Program-made: the position numbers and the translations under genes
Assembly: GCF_000835495.1 (NCBI RefSeq)
Contig: NW_015622547.1
Location: forward strand, 4,030,001 to 4,094,000
Source of the DNA: Cladophialophora immunda
Taxonomy: Eukaryota; Ascomycota; Eurotiomycetes; Chaetothyriales; Herpotrichiellaceae
Direction of reading: 5' to 3'
Length of the DNA: 64,000 bases
Shown: one piece after another, positions 22,871-34,626 of the stretch
Layout: each line of letters opens with the position of its first letter
How positions within the stretch are numbered: the stretch's first letter is position 1
The notes under the pieces: model-generated
Told to the model about the DNA's origin: nothing
Seen by the model: the letters and a program-made list of their open reading frames with translations, nothing else
The model's database searches: none

Positions 22871-24268
22871 AGAGGATTAAAGAATTTCGTGGGCCGACCT
22901 TGACGTGAGCGTTTAGCAGTTGAATTTCGGTTACGGTCAGTTCATATAGGCACATAATCATCCCTCAATTATCAACGTTTCAGAAATGGGGAAGTTTTCA
23001 GTTGCGCCGGAAAACAAAACTTCACGCAAAGTCTGGAGTGATTCTCAACCTTGAAAGACACCTCGAATGCCTCCAAGGCTTCACAGAATCGCCAATGGAG
23101 ATCTGTGCTACTTTTCAAGCTTCGGAGGAAAGTTTATTCTGCACAGGCTTTGATCGAGTCACGACGCACCTCCAGACCTCTGGATTTTGAGATCCCGCCA
23201 CCCGAACGAGCGGCTGCACTGGAGCGAAGTGATTGTGATATGGCGGCGACCGGACCATGGTTAGGAATACACCACTCAAAGCTGTGGCTTTTTCAAGATT
23301 TGTCAATATTAGAGGGATGATATGAATGACTTTCCCCTTCCACCAAACAATATACTGTACTTTTTAGCAGGCCAACGCGCAGGGTATTTGTTTCGATCTA
23401 GTTTTTCCAATCTTCTCTGTCCCAGGCAAAAATGCCCATAAAACCTGAGGTTGCCTAGCTTTGTGACAGACGAATTATTTGATGATTCTAATCTTCGTCC
23501 CATTTCTGTCTTCCATCTAAACGGCCCAACCATGCCTCTAACATTTAAATGCATTGACACAGAAAGGGCCCTTGATGGAAGGCTTTGTCTCAATGTATAC
23601 GAGGTAGATTAAGAAAGGTATCGTGGCATTGGTGCAGAGGACTGCTATCAGGCGCAATTTAATTCTCTGCCAACACCTTCCATTTGAGGCCGACGTGTGT
23701 GATCGGCATGACTTTCGACTGTCGACCAAGCTTCGGTGATGGCACCAAGCCTACTGGGGCACTATCAACCATTAGCCCAAAACTCTCCGTCCTCGCCCGC
23801 TGCTTCAGGCTCCTGTCCAAGGACACCAATGATGGCCTAGAACAACGGTTGTGCATGGTGCAACTGCTCGTTACTGCTTCCTTGCCGCATTGATTGGCCC
23901 GACTGCTACGCGATAGCAAGAAGCTGAACAACTGAGAACAATGTGGCCGTGACGCTGTTGCCCCGCGGGCCAGGGTCTCGTTTGTGGCTTGCGTCGAGCA
24001 ACTCTGGACCAGCTGAGACTGGGCTTTTCAGGCGCAAATTTGATTTTGGCGGCGAAGCCGTCTCAAGGTGGTGCAGCTAGGGTATTAGGAGGAGGCTTTT
24101 AAAGGATGATCTCACCGTCTCTCCTCTCGAGACGGACGTTCTCTGCAGTGATACTCGGCCGCTGATGAGCCCCGCACCGCGGACGCTCTCTTTCAGATGA
24201 AAAAGGTTCACTTATTGCTGCATCTGGCTTCAGTCGCCGGCTTCGATTAAACCGGCCAGATAGGAAAG
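22871..24268. other. gene-free stretch
   Basis: About 1.4 kb without a recognisable gene, repeat or RNA. Short open frames on both strands show no family pattern. Confidence 0.45.
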
Positions 24269-26358
24269 ATGAGCGAGTCAACGGAGCCCGTCCACGACGG
24301 CGTGGACGAGTTCGTAGTGGACCCCATTCGCGTGTCTCTCCTCGCGACCATCGACGACGAGAACACTGCCTACAAGGACCCAAACAAGACGGATCGCTAC
24401 TCCTTCTTCGAGGCCAAGACAGTTGACATATGGGAAACGGCCGGTCGAGGCGCGCAGATTGTGGATCGAAGCTACCCAGTGTCGCGGCGACTACCCCAGG
24501 ATCTGTTTGAGGCGTATCACCCAGCGATACCTCGCGGGAGTCGTCTTGCTCTTCGACTCTTGTGCACGCGCCCGGCGCTTGGAGGCAATCAGACGGCCAA
24601 GCACGATGACACGGGACCCCCGGGCGATCGACAGATCAATTATCTCCCGTTCCTGGCCGCAGATGTGCAGGAGCTGGTCCGTCAATGGGATCTCAATCGC
24701 GAATACACCTGGATGAGGCTAAATGCGCGCGAAGTGGGCAATTTTCAGCGCAAGACGGTATGGAACTTTGACATAGAGCCACCCAGGGCAGTTCGAATGG
24801 GTATGTACGCGCGCTTCAGGTCAAGAAACTCACCCCAGTTTTGTATAAAATGACAACAGAAAAGGCTGAAATCAACCGTGTTCAGGAGTGGTGATCCATT
24901 TTCCGTTCGTCCTCCGCCCAGCTCGACGAGCAAAATACCTGACAAATACAAAGGGCGGGGGCACCGCATCCCGGCGGTCGCTGAAGTCGACGTACAACCC
25001 GCGACGCGACGACCCATTCCTGTGGTCCTTTGCCATGTCGCACTCCCTACGTGACGGGAAAAGTCGCTGCCTGCTCGACGGGCTCACAGACTGGGCAATC
25101 GGGGACGTCTCGCGCCGGCTCTTGAAGGCGTCGCAGCACTGGTACCTGCACCCGCTCCACGTGCCAGTGATCCTGCTCAACATCTTCTTTGACCACGCGG
25201 CTTGGGAGGTCAACCGGCTGTGCGTCGAAGTTGGGCATTTTGAGTTCCTGTCGCGCGACGCTCAAATCGGCTCGCTCCAGCACTTCGACATCATCACCAC
25301 CCAGCTGCAGTATATCCGCCGTGACCTTGAATTCCTGCAGTCGCTGGCAAAGTTCCTGCTCGAGACCATGGAGTTTCTCGAGCAGAAGATTTTCCTGCGT
25401 GAGTGGGACAGCAGGGTAGGCAGAGACGACGGCACCGTGACTTCGTACAGGGCCTATGTACACCAGACGAATCCACATATGGAGGAGAAGCTGATGAACA
25501 TTTCGCATTTGATCGACAACAACATATCGACGTGCCAGTACTTGCAAGCGAGGACAAGGGATGCATTAGATTTTGTAAGCATTTATTCTTTGCTGTCTGT
25601 CTTTTGTTTTCCCCACCATCTTGACCAGACGTTCCCGCCAGTCTAGCCCTTGGTTAGTGCTCCATGTTCTTTTCTTTCGGGGCTTCTCTACGTGCCATTA
25701 CCTACACCATTACATCATGCAAGCGGCAGCCCTGAGCTGCTCTACTTTGCAGCAATTTCAAATTCGCTAATTTCTTCCCACGTACGTGCGTACTGCGTGG
25801 GAGAGATAGATCAAGGGCAAAATTTCGCTGCGCGACAACGAATCGAATCGCGAGGATGCCGACTCCAACAAGACCATGTCGTTCCTGCAGATGATCTTCC
25901 TTCCCGCTACATTCGTGGCTGCCATTGTGTCCATGAACTTTTTCGACCTGACGACGTCCCCGCCCCGAGTGAGCAGCTACATCTGGATCTTCTGGCTTGT
26001 CAGCCTCGGGCTTACGGCCGTCGTACTGGCCATTTATTTCTTCTGGCGGTGGAAGGGTAAGGTCAAGGCGGCGGAGGAGCGCAAGGAGGCCAGGAGACGG
26101 GAGAAGATGTTGGGGTGGGAGGAGGGTGGAGGTGATCAGAGTCCCTACGACACTGGGACCGGCAGCGATCCGGATAGTGATGGGGGCGAGGGTGGGAGGA
26201 AAGGGCGTAAGAGCCGGAGGAGGAGTCGGCGGACACGCGAAAGAGGAAATAAGAAAGGGAGAAGAAGTACTAGCGAGGAGAGCGCGGAAGATGGCAGGGC
26301 CGCAGGCACCACGACCGGGCAGATAAAGAGGAAAGAAAAGCCCGAGTTGGTCATGTAG
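24269..26358 (+). CDS. CorA-like membrane protein
   Basis: A protein of 589 residues from exons 24269-24800, 24886-25574 and 25810-26358. The N-terminal half is a soluble alpha/beta domain. It is followed by long helices with regular acidic/hydrophobic residues (about 300-400) and two membrane helices near 430-449 and 461-485, the layout of CorA-type divalent-cation channels. The GMN pore signature of true Mg2+ transporters reads SMN here (448-450), as in many fungal CorA-like proteins whose transport role is unproven. The C-terminal tail is very basic (KSRRRSRR..). Intron 2 is unusually long for this window (235 bases). Topology is convincing; Mg2+ transport is not established. Confidence 0.75.
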
Positions 26359-26786
26359 TTGGCTTGTTCGTGGCTGGATGTCGTTGCGCTCGAGTCGATA
26401 AATGGCCCCTCCCCCTAGGCATTGGACTGACGGCAAGCCAGCTCACGGGCTATACATCTGGAGGGAGATGGAGGAGATGCAGGTTACCCAACGACGAGAT
26501 AGATCGCCGTTTCTTAATGCACTCTGTTCCAATCCATATGTCCCCGCAGAAAGTGGATGGGGAACATGCAACGCATCGCAATCAGACGGTACTCGTAATG
26601 CTAGCAACCGGACCGATCCACCTTTTATTGCATAGACCACTATGCCTTTTCCCATGTAGTTCCGTTTCTCTTGAGGCACTTGTAGAACCAGACGACGAGC
26701 TAACAAAAGCTAGTAAACGCACGGACAGCACTGCCACTAATGTCAGATCTGACAACAACTACTTACGCTCTCAGGACCTTCTCGGA
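26359..26786. other. convergent intergenic stretch
   Basis: This is 3' flank between the CorA-like gene and the SDR-like gene; nothing recognised. Confidence 0.5.
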
Positions 26787-28691
26787 TCAGACCATATCCA
26801 GGATCCACGTACTCTGTCCGTCCAGGCTCAACCCAGCCATGCTGCGATTCAGAGCCTCGGCGGGCTTCTGACCAAGCCAGATGGCCTCACTGCGGCTCAT
26901 GCCCTCTTGGACGTCCCAGCCCTCGGTGCCCACGGCATAGATGACCCTGCCGTGGAGGTACTTCTCGCGCATTCCCCTCTCGTGGCCTTTTTCGTACCAC
27001 ACGCCGCCGCCGCTGGCAATGCCGCTCCCGCTCGAGGAGTCTCCGCCGTTAATGTCCGGCGTGGACGCGTTCGTGGCGACCACGCCGACGACCACACGCG
27101 CAATGTCCTCGGGCCGATCGGGCGGGAGCTGCACGGACATGCTCCGACCGCCTGACTGGGCGACGGCGCGCGGCACCATGACGTTCGTGACGACCGCGTT
27201 GATGCGCACGCCATCGCGCTCGGGGTCCGGGTCGATATTTGTCCAGAGACTGCGCACGAGCCCCAGGATCGAATGCTGCGTCACTTGATAAATGGGCAGC
27301 TGCGGAGTTTCCTTGAACGCAGCCGCGGACGTGAGGAAGGTCAGACTGCGGTCGTTCATACCCGGCGAGGCAGGGGCTTCTGGCTGCGGTCTCGAATAAG
27401 GATTCACAATGCCCTTCTTGCTGCTGCTCTTGGACTTGGGCGAATATTTCAGATATGCCAGTGCAATTCGCGCAAATCGAATGCTCGCCGTGATGATATC
27501 TCCCAAACCGGTGGGCTCTGTTGCTACCTCGTCGTAAGCCATCTTGGCCGTCTTGTTGATCCCGGGGCGATCTTCAAACCAGCCCTTTTCGCCCGCACCC
27601 ACGGTGCATGCTTGCCCCCCGTCGTCACCCACCCCGAAGATGGCGTGGTCGACACGTCCATACATAGTGATCGCGAGCTTAAACAGGTCCAGCATGTCAG
27701 AGTACTTAGTCAGGTCGCATTTGTTGAAGTGAACTACGTGCGGCGGGCCAAGCGAGGAGATAAACTTGCGAGCCTGGTCGCTATTCGTGTCGCCAAAAAT
27801 CACCCGACAGCCAGCCGTGTGGAATTGGCGTATCAGAGACTGACCTGTTTGACTGGCGCCATTGGAGAGGACGATCACTTTGCCATGAAAGGATTCTTTC
27901 GGCAGGGGTGGCGGTGTAAAACGGCACGGATTAGACGCGAAGACTTGAGGGACAGAGGACATAGACTGGGATTTCTTAGTTCGTGTCGTGAATGGGTTTA
28001 CGGGCGCGATTGTTGATGAGGCATTTGGTTTGAGAGACGAAGAAGTCGTGGCTGAGGGAGCTGGGGCCTGGTTCGAGGTGGATACAGGCACAACGGAGGA
28101 AGGCGATTTTGGTGATGATAGGGGAGTCGCAGCATCAGTGGACGGTACTGAATTGACCATGACGGTAGGATTGGGCGTGGCGTCCGGAGGCGCGACTTGC
28201 GACACTCGTTTCTTCTTTTTGGGTGCGGGCGTTTGAACGTCCGATTTGGGTGGAGGCTGCTCTGCTGCAGAGGCAGGCATCTGTTCTTTTTGTTTAACAG
28301 GAGTTAGATCAGCCTCGAGCTCGAATGTGTGAGGAGTTTTGGTGACGGTCTTTCTTCGGCGAGTGGGTTTGCCAGAATCGTCAAGGGCAGCGGTGTCGCC
28401 AGCGGCAGGAATATCCAGTCGCTGGATGGAAGCAGGGGGCGATCCAGATTCTTCTTCCTTGGTGGTAGTAGACATGATGCTCCGTATGGGAGACGTGGTG
28501 TCCGGAGTCCTAGAAGCCTTGGATATCTGGCGGGAAATGTCTTCACCGTTCAGGGTGGAAGAGGCCTCACTAGCCCATGGATTTGGCGAGACGGATTCAC
28601 TGGACTGAGAGGTGACATCCAGCTGCGAAGCCACGTCGAACTCGCTGCCTGAACTGGTTTTGGCGGCCTTCTTGCGCAGAGTGTCTTTCAT
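26787..28691 (-). CDS. SDR-fold protein with long disordered N-terminus and altered active site
   Basis: A single exon of 634 residues. Residues 1 to about 265 are rich in Ser, Thr, Pro and Lys and look disordered, with basic clusters (RRRK at 111-114, KKKKR at 158-162) that could be nuclear-import signals. From about 269 a short-chain-dehydrogenase fold follows: the cofactor loop SNGASQTG at 277-284, a run of alternating strands, Ser455, and Tyr468 in YQVTQHS. The lysine of the YxxxK pair is Gln472 here, and the glycine loop is imperfect. Either property would impair a classical SDR reaction, so a binding or regulatory role is plausible. It is divergent from the N-acetyltransferase but 1.3 kb away. 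No introns or lesions were seen. Confidence 0.75.
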   Translation of the reverse strand: MKDTLRKKAAKTSSGSEFDVASQLDVTSQSSESVSPNPWASEASSTLNGEDISRQISKASRTPDTTSPIRSIMSTTTKEEESGSPPASIQRLDIPAAGDTAALDDSGKPTRRRKTVTKTPHTFELEADLTPVKQKEQMPASAAEQPPPKSDVQTPAPKKKKRVSQVAPPDATPNPTVMVNSVPSTDAATPLSSPKSPSSVVPVSTSNQAPAPSATTSSSLKPNASSTIAPVNPFTTRTKKSQSMSSVPQVFASNPCRFTPPPLPKESFHGKVIVLSNGASQTGQSLIRQFHTAGCRVIFGDTNSDQARKFISSLGPPHVVHFNKCDLTKYSDMLDLFKLAITMYGRVDHAIFGVGDDGGQACTVGAGEKGWFEDRPGINKTAKMAYDEVATEPTGLGDIITASIRFARIALAYLKYSPKSKSSSKKGIVNPYSRPQPEAPASPGMNDRSLTFLTSAAAFKETPQLPIYQVTQHSILGLVRSLWTNIDPDPERDGVRINAVVTNVMVPRAVAQSGGRSMSVQLPPDRPEDIARVVVGVVATNASTPDINGGDSSSGSGIASGGGVWYEKGHERGMREKYLHGRVIYAVGTEGWDVQEGMSRSEAIWLGQKPAEALNRSMAGLSLDGQSTWILDMV

Positions 28692-30011
28692 GGCTAGAGG
28701 TGGGCGTTATCGACGGGAGGACAGCGAGCTGTCGGAGGCACAAGAAAGTTGCATCCGGGAGGTCAATGAGGATCAGATCAGGGTCAGGGTCAGGGTCAGG
28801 ATCAGGATCAGGACCCAGATGCCGTAGCGTGGCAACGGATTGTGGGGTTGTACAGCTGGGTCGCAGCTTTGTGGCAACTGATAGCGATGGGGATGTCGAT
28901 CAACTTGAGGGGAGCGAGTGTGGCATCATGGGGGTTTGGGCTCTCGATTGAGTTGTATGTACAAGAACATGGCCTGATCAGAGATGACTGAGCAGGAACA
29001 AGGTGACGAAGGACAAGAGTAATAGTGGGCAACGATGGCTGTTCTGGAATTCATCTCTTTAGAAGCGAGAAACAGGCTAATTGGAGGGGTGCATGCGGCG
29101 GCCATGCCACCCACGAGGCACCCATCAAGGGCCACCAGCACCACCGGGCCAGTTCATCGATCAACTGCTGAGAAGGAGCTGAGAAAGATGAAATGGAAGA
29201 GCCCGATTTGTTCGCTTGGTGTCTCGCCTCTCTTGGGTCCTGCACTACTCCCTTACAAGCACGGTGCGTGTTTGTACATGTTTCCTCTTTCAAGAAGACG
29301 AAGGAATAAATGAGACTGGTGCCGAAATTTCTCATCGACGACGAGTTTTACTGTCCCGGATGTGATGTTTCATCTCTCAGGCTCCATATTCTAGAGGTAT
29401 TCGGCAGGCGCAATACTCAGCATCCACTTGTACACATTTATGCATTCCTCTCACTTCTCTCTCACTTCCAGCTCGTCGGCCACTGCCAGCCACCTTGTTG
29501 CCAAAGATTATCGCTGGTGTCCTTCTACACCCGGGATACGGAACTCTCACCCTCCAGCAGCCCCTCCTTCTCCAATCACCCCTCTACGCAGACTAGTCGG
29601 GACAAAATCCATCTCCGTACAAGCTACGGTCAACGGCTCAAATTCCATGATAAATCGCAATCGTACATCTCCGCGCGTATCGAATTCGCTTACAACCACA
29701 CTGCCCATCATCGCTGCTTATAGTTCGTCAATCATGGCACCGATAGGGTCGGTTCGATCTCTCCCCCTTTCATATCTTTCATTGTCGACAGGCCTAGCTC
29801 CCAGTGAGACAAATTGCCCATTTTGGTATTCAACTTGGTCTTCTTTTGCTACATAACCTGCGACCTGCGACGCTGACCTTCCTATAACCGCGCGAGGGGA
29901 TATTTACGCTCGACAGGAGAAGAATAGGGCTATAATCGTTGCCGAGGTTCCGATACTTACCGCAGACCAAGCCCAAAGTGCAGAAACACGAACTACTAGA
30001 GAACAGGCACC
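28692..30011. other. intergenic stretch between divergent genes
   Basis: No gene recognised. It contains a short hexamer repeat (28771-28812). The last 200 bases before 30012 are the likely promoter of the N-acetyltransferase. Confidence 0.45.
28771..28812. repeat. hexamer tandem repeat
   Basis: About seven imperfect copies of a six-base unit (ATCAGG/GTCAGG) lie about 80 bases upstream of the SDR-like gene's ATG, in its leader or promoter. Confidence 0.75.
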
Positions 30012-31181
30012 ATGGGTGAAGACGCAACAACAGGCCTTGAGACCGCCTCCCTTTCGTCATCTCGGCCAACCTACACCCGCGAACAACTCGCCACATACGT
30101 ATCGAAATGGATCGCCCCATCAAAGGACTACACGCTTGCGACGCTCGAGTCTGAGATCAAGGAAGATCCCCTCGCGGCACTTTCAACCCTGCAGCTTCGC
30201 CAGATGGCCTTTAATCCATGGGGGAACATCGCGCTGCATTACTCTTGGCACCGCGCCCTGTCGCTCGACCATGAAGCGTTATATCACAAGCTCGTCGAGC
30301 GAGGGTTGGGCGGCTATTGTATGGAAAACAACGCCTTTTTCAGCACCATCCTAAGATCCTTGGGCTTTCGGCTGTATGTCACTGGCGCAAGGGTCAGCCT
30401 CGCCTTAAGCGGGGACTCGGTCGATCCTGACGGGTTTGCCGGATGGTATGTGTGTCACATCGCTCTCTCGCCGCTGGTCTTTAGGGTGCTGGAAGTCTAA
30501 CGGATATTATCGTGTCAACAGGCAACACGAGGTCATTATCGTGATAATTGAAAATCAGAAATATCTGGTAATATTATTCATTGCCCTTCCACCCAACAGC
30601 CATGCTGGCGGATAATGCACGAGGAGCCTCCTAACACCCCAATGCAGGTCGACGTCGGCTTTGGCAGTACCTCGCCCGTCCATCCGATCCCACTTGATCA
30701 CGCCAAACCGAAACCTTATAACTCTGTCCCCGGTGCAGAGGTCCGCCTTGTGCACCGCCCCATTGCCTCAAACACAGATCAGTCCCAAAAGCTCTGGGTC
30801 CTCGAAACGCGCAATAAGACCCACCAAGAATGGCAAAGCGGCTACTGCTTTGCTGACCTGGAATGGCTTCCCATGGACTTCGAAATCATTAACTACCGCA
30901 CAAGCCAGGACCCAGCCAGCTGGTTTACCCACCGTCTCGTCCTGGTGCGGATTCTTGTGGACGAGGAAACAAGGACGAAAGCCACAGGGACAGTGATCCT
31001 CTCGGGAACGGTCTTTGAGAGGAGACTTGGAGAAGGGCTAAAGGAAGTTGTACTAGATGCGAAGTCGGAGAAGGAACGGGTTCAAGGCCTCAAGGCTTGG
31101 TTCGGGATTGAACTCAACCCGGACGAGCAGAGGGGCATTGCCGGCACCGCAGCCGAGATCAAGAAGCCGTTCAGTGTATAG
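30012..31181 (+). CDS. arylamine N-acetyltransferase
   Basis: A cytosolic acyl-CoA-dependent transferase that N-acylates arylamines; fungal members detoxify plant-derived and industrial aminophenols and anilines. Exons 30012-30445, 30522-30567 and 30648-31181 give 337 residues. The catalytic triad is complete: Cys103 in RGLGGYCMENN, His147 just after intron 1 and Asp162 in VDVGFG after intron 2. The ATG has a strong cacc context. The protein resembles fungal NAT homologues such as the benzoxazolinone-detoxifying enzymes of Fusarium, but the acyl donor (acetyl, propionyl or malonyl) cannot be told from sequence by eye. Confidence 0.9.
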
Positions 31182-33146
31182 AGTTGTCAATGACTGTGAC
31201 TGGCTTTGGGTCGAGCCGCTCACTACCACAGTCTCGGGAACGCCACCCACAACAAGGTCTTTCTGTGCTGGTAGACACCGAGGTCGGTGCATATGTCTGC
31301 AAGGAAAGTATGGGAGTCTTTCGCGTCCCTGGAAAAGATAGCCTGGGTGAGGATAATTGTCCCGTGCGTGAGACTGGTTGGTTGATGAGAACCACTGTCT
31401 TACTAGTGTTCGATCCGGGTCGATCAAGCATTAGTCGACGGTTCCTTGTTGTTGGTGCTTGTGCGCATGGAAGCTGGTCCTCTAGCCACCACCCGGGCGT
31501 GACAGCGACAGACTTATGGCCGGCCATTCTCCATGCCACGCAGTAGCGCGCTTTTCTCGCGCTCCTTGGTGCAATCGAACAGGTTAGTGTTGAACTAGCA
31601 ACGCTTGAGCAATGGCATGGTCTTCTCCACCTATCTGTGTCCGTTCTCAAGAAGTACCCCGATCGTTTATATACAAATAGCAATGGCACCAGAAGGCATC
31701 TCCGGAACCCTGCCACGCAGATTACCTCCTGGCACTAGGCGCGCTGCCGTTCGATCGGACGCTCTTTAGCGAGCTATAGCTAAAAATTTATAGGCAGATC
31801 GTCAACAATTGGTACGATATGACAACGTTTCTTGGGTCGCCGAGAGCAAAATGCGATTTTATGACCATATGGTATGAATATAGTCTTCCTGTCGCGGCAT
31901 TTGAGCCATCGATGCGAGGCATAGCCTATTGTGCTCGACATGATCGGACATGATCTAGGGCCACAGTACTGCAGTCTTTCTGGCGTGGTTGAATGGTCTG
32001 CGATGCGCCCTTCGTCGAGTCCTATGCCACACTCTTCTTTAAGGACGGTATCACGACTTCACGGCTGTGGCCTTGGTGCTAGAACAGACTTCTTATCTGT
32101 CCTTTTTTGCTGCTGTTACTATATGTGAGCAGAGATAGTCGGGCGTCTCCACGTCTATCGTCCAGTCCAACATACTGTTCCACGGCGCGGTTCATTGAAC
32201 AATCACTCAAGTCACTTGTTGCCCTCTCGTAACCCTCGCGATTACTGCTGTCCACCAAAATCGAACCTTCTCCGATCTGTTAGCTCAAGACGAATAGTAG
32301 TATTTGTAGCTTTCATGACGATCCCCTAGTGTCTGGAGTTGCTCCAATTCATCGAAGTCTTGTATCATATATCTGCCACTTTCTCAGACTTCCTCTTGTT
32401 GTTATTTTTGAACAAGCAAATCAATACTACGATCAGCGTCTGCACTACCACCTCCAAAAAGACTGCTAATTCTTGTAACTTGGGCCGAAACAGTGCGACC
32501 CCTGAAAAGGATACAGATCCTGCAAACGAGGCTTTTGGAGTTCTTTCGGATCGTTTCGAAAAGAGTCACAAGAAACCGACGATGTCCGACTGGGGCCGAT
32601 CTGGGAAGGAGAATGGGTAGATCATATCATTTACAAGACCCTTCAGGATCAGAAGTGAAGATTCAAAGATCGACCAACTTGACCGAGAGTCTTACAGAAT
32701 TGCGCAGGAGACCTGCGAATGGGTCTAGGAAACGACCACAAATTTCGGACAATCCGCTATCCACCAACGAGATCCCTTTCCTCCCAGATGAACCTGCGTC
32801 TGCGAGATCATGGTGATGCGGGGCTTGAATGAGACAAGGAAATGTTCGAAAGCTAAAATGCGTTACACCGTTCTTCCATCGCTTTTGGTTTAATGGGCGT
32901 CTACTGCCTAAGTTGACCATAAACACTCCAATATTGAACCCTACTTGAACCAAATAAGGAAGGGAACTCATTGAAAGTTAGAAGTTTATTGGATATCTAC
33001 TACCGAGAGTTCGATGACCATTTTACCTGACTCCCTGAACTGCAAAGTACTGCAAAGAAACTTACGAGGATCCGCTCAAGCCGATAGCAGATCCCTCCGC
33101 GGTCATCTCTGCTGTGGCGACCCTTCTGACTCCTCACACCACCAGT
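31182..33146. other. gene-free stretch
   Basis: Almost 2 kb without a recognisable gene between two convergent genes. No clear repeat or transposon was found. Confidence 0.45.
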
Positions 33147-33979
33147 TCAGCTTATCATCCCCCCATCGCAGCTAAGAACAGTCCCTGTGATATTCGAAGC
33201 GGTGTCACCGAGAAGAAATACCACACTGTCAGCCATCTCGGCGGGTGTGCCCATCCTTCCCATGGGGACACTGGCCATCATGGCTTTTGCGACATCACCA
33301 TGGTTATCAATTAGTCCCCGCGTGATTGCTGATTCGGTGAGTCCTGAGGAGATGAGGCATCAGCTTTTCCGTATCATCAATACCGCTAAACGAGCGGTAG
33401 TGTCCATGAAAATGGAAATGAAAAAGCGATCGTACCTGGAGCAAGTGCATTCACCCTGATGCTCACCGGAGCCCAATCCAACGCCCAGCTTCTGGTCATG
33501 CCCACTACTGCGTGCTTAGCACTGCAGTACACAGCCATATTTCTTACCCCTCGTAAACCCGCGGCGCTGGCGGTATTGACAATTGCACCACCGCCTCCTT
33601 GTTTCTGAAACTGCCAATACGCTTCCGTGCCACAATTCCACACGCCTGAGACGCAAACATCCATGATCGAGCGATAGATCTGGTCGCTGGCGACGCCGAC
33701 CTCGATTGGACAGATTCCCGCGTTGGCACACATGCCGTCCAACCTCCCGAATCGGCCCACGATCTCCTGGATCCAGTCGTGAACCTGCTGTCGAGAAGTC
33801 ACATCGACCATTGTGAACAGAACATCGGGATTGCCGTCGAGTTCTTGTGGCTTTGGCGACAGATCTGCCACAGCGACCTTGGCTTTGAGTAGGAGCAATT
33901 TCAGAACGATGCCCAAACCTATGCCTGAGGACCCTCCTGTCACTGCGATCACTTTGCCTTGTAATGAGATGCGTTCCAT
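33147..33979 (-). CDS. classical short-chain dehydrogenase/reductase
   Basis: An NAD(P)-dependent SDR of 246 residues from exons 33979-33436 and 33343-33147. The cofactor motif TGGSSGIG is at 14-21, CANAG is near 84, and the catalytic residues are Ser138, Tyr151 and Lys155 (YCSAKH). The end has the usual TGTVLSCDGG. Asp39 in VADL after strand 2 suggests NAD(H) rather than NADP(H). The length is normal and no lesion is seen. It belongs to a different SDR subfamily from the pair at 12.8 and 16.4 kb. It lies upstream of the efflux pump on the same strand; the substrate is unknown. Confidence 0.88.
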
Positions 33980-34626
33980 GTTTATTTGTCTTTGCTGCCG
34001 GTTTTAGACTTACTCTGCCTTTTTCTTCTGGAGCATGTGCGAAGGGGGTTCGTAAATAGTCCATAACGCCCAGCCCATGGTCCCCAAGCCTACTCTGTAA
34101 AAGGATCATACCTGCTTGGCGGTCATACTTTTCTGACTGTTAGCTTTGCAGCGAACCCTTGTGAGTTAAGTCTCCCACCATGCTGGTCCCGTCTCTGTAG
34201 GTACCGTCTCAAAAAACTCTGACTCATGCTGGTGCTGTTCGCGATATTCGTCACCCGTACTCGTCTGCGAGAGTTGAGCGCAAGTCCCGGCTATGAACTT
34301 CAATCACTACCCTGCCGGAGTCCTCAGGTCGGAATCGAGGTATGGGATATTGCAGGATAAAATCTCCGTATCATGATGGTCCATTCAAGCGACTCTACTT
34401 GAATCGCATGCACGGACTCTGTCTTTCATTTACATGGTTTGGGCCTTTCATTAGCGCTTTTAATCTACAGGGTCTGTAGTTGAAGCGAAGACTTGAGAAA
34501 TCACTACATTGCTTGTGCTCGAAATTGCGTCCAGGATACCTGCAAATGACCCCCAACCCCGAAACACACATCTTCCATCCACCGCGGCCCGCATTCTTCC
34601 AAAGTCCGACCACCTTGGGGCGTTGA
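33980..34626. other. intergenic stretch
   Basis: This is 5' flank of the SDR and 3' flank of the efflux pump; nothing else recognised. Confidence 0.45.

Noticed and set aside
26364..28016. Two long plus-strand open frames (263 and 247 codons) opposite the SDR-like gene
   Set aside because: They are antisense to a clear SDR-fold coding frame and show no domain features of their own.
31182..33146. Hidden gene in the 2 kb gap
   Set aside because: Checked both strands for family motifs and plausible splice chains; none found.
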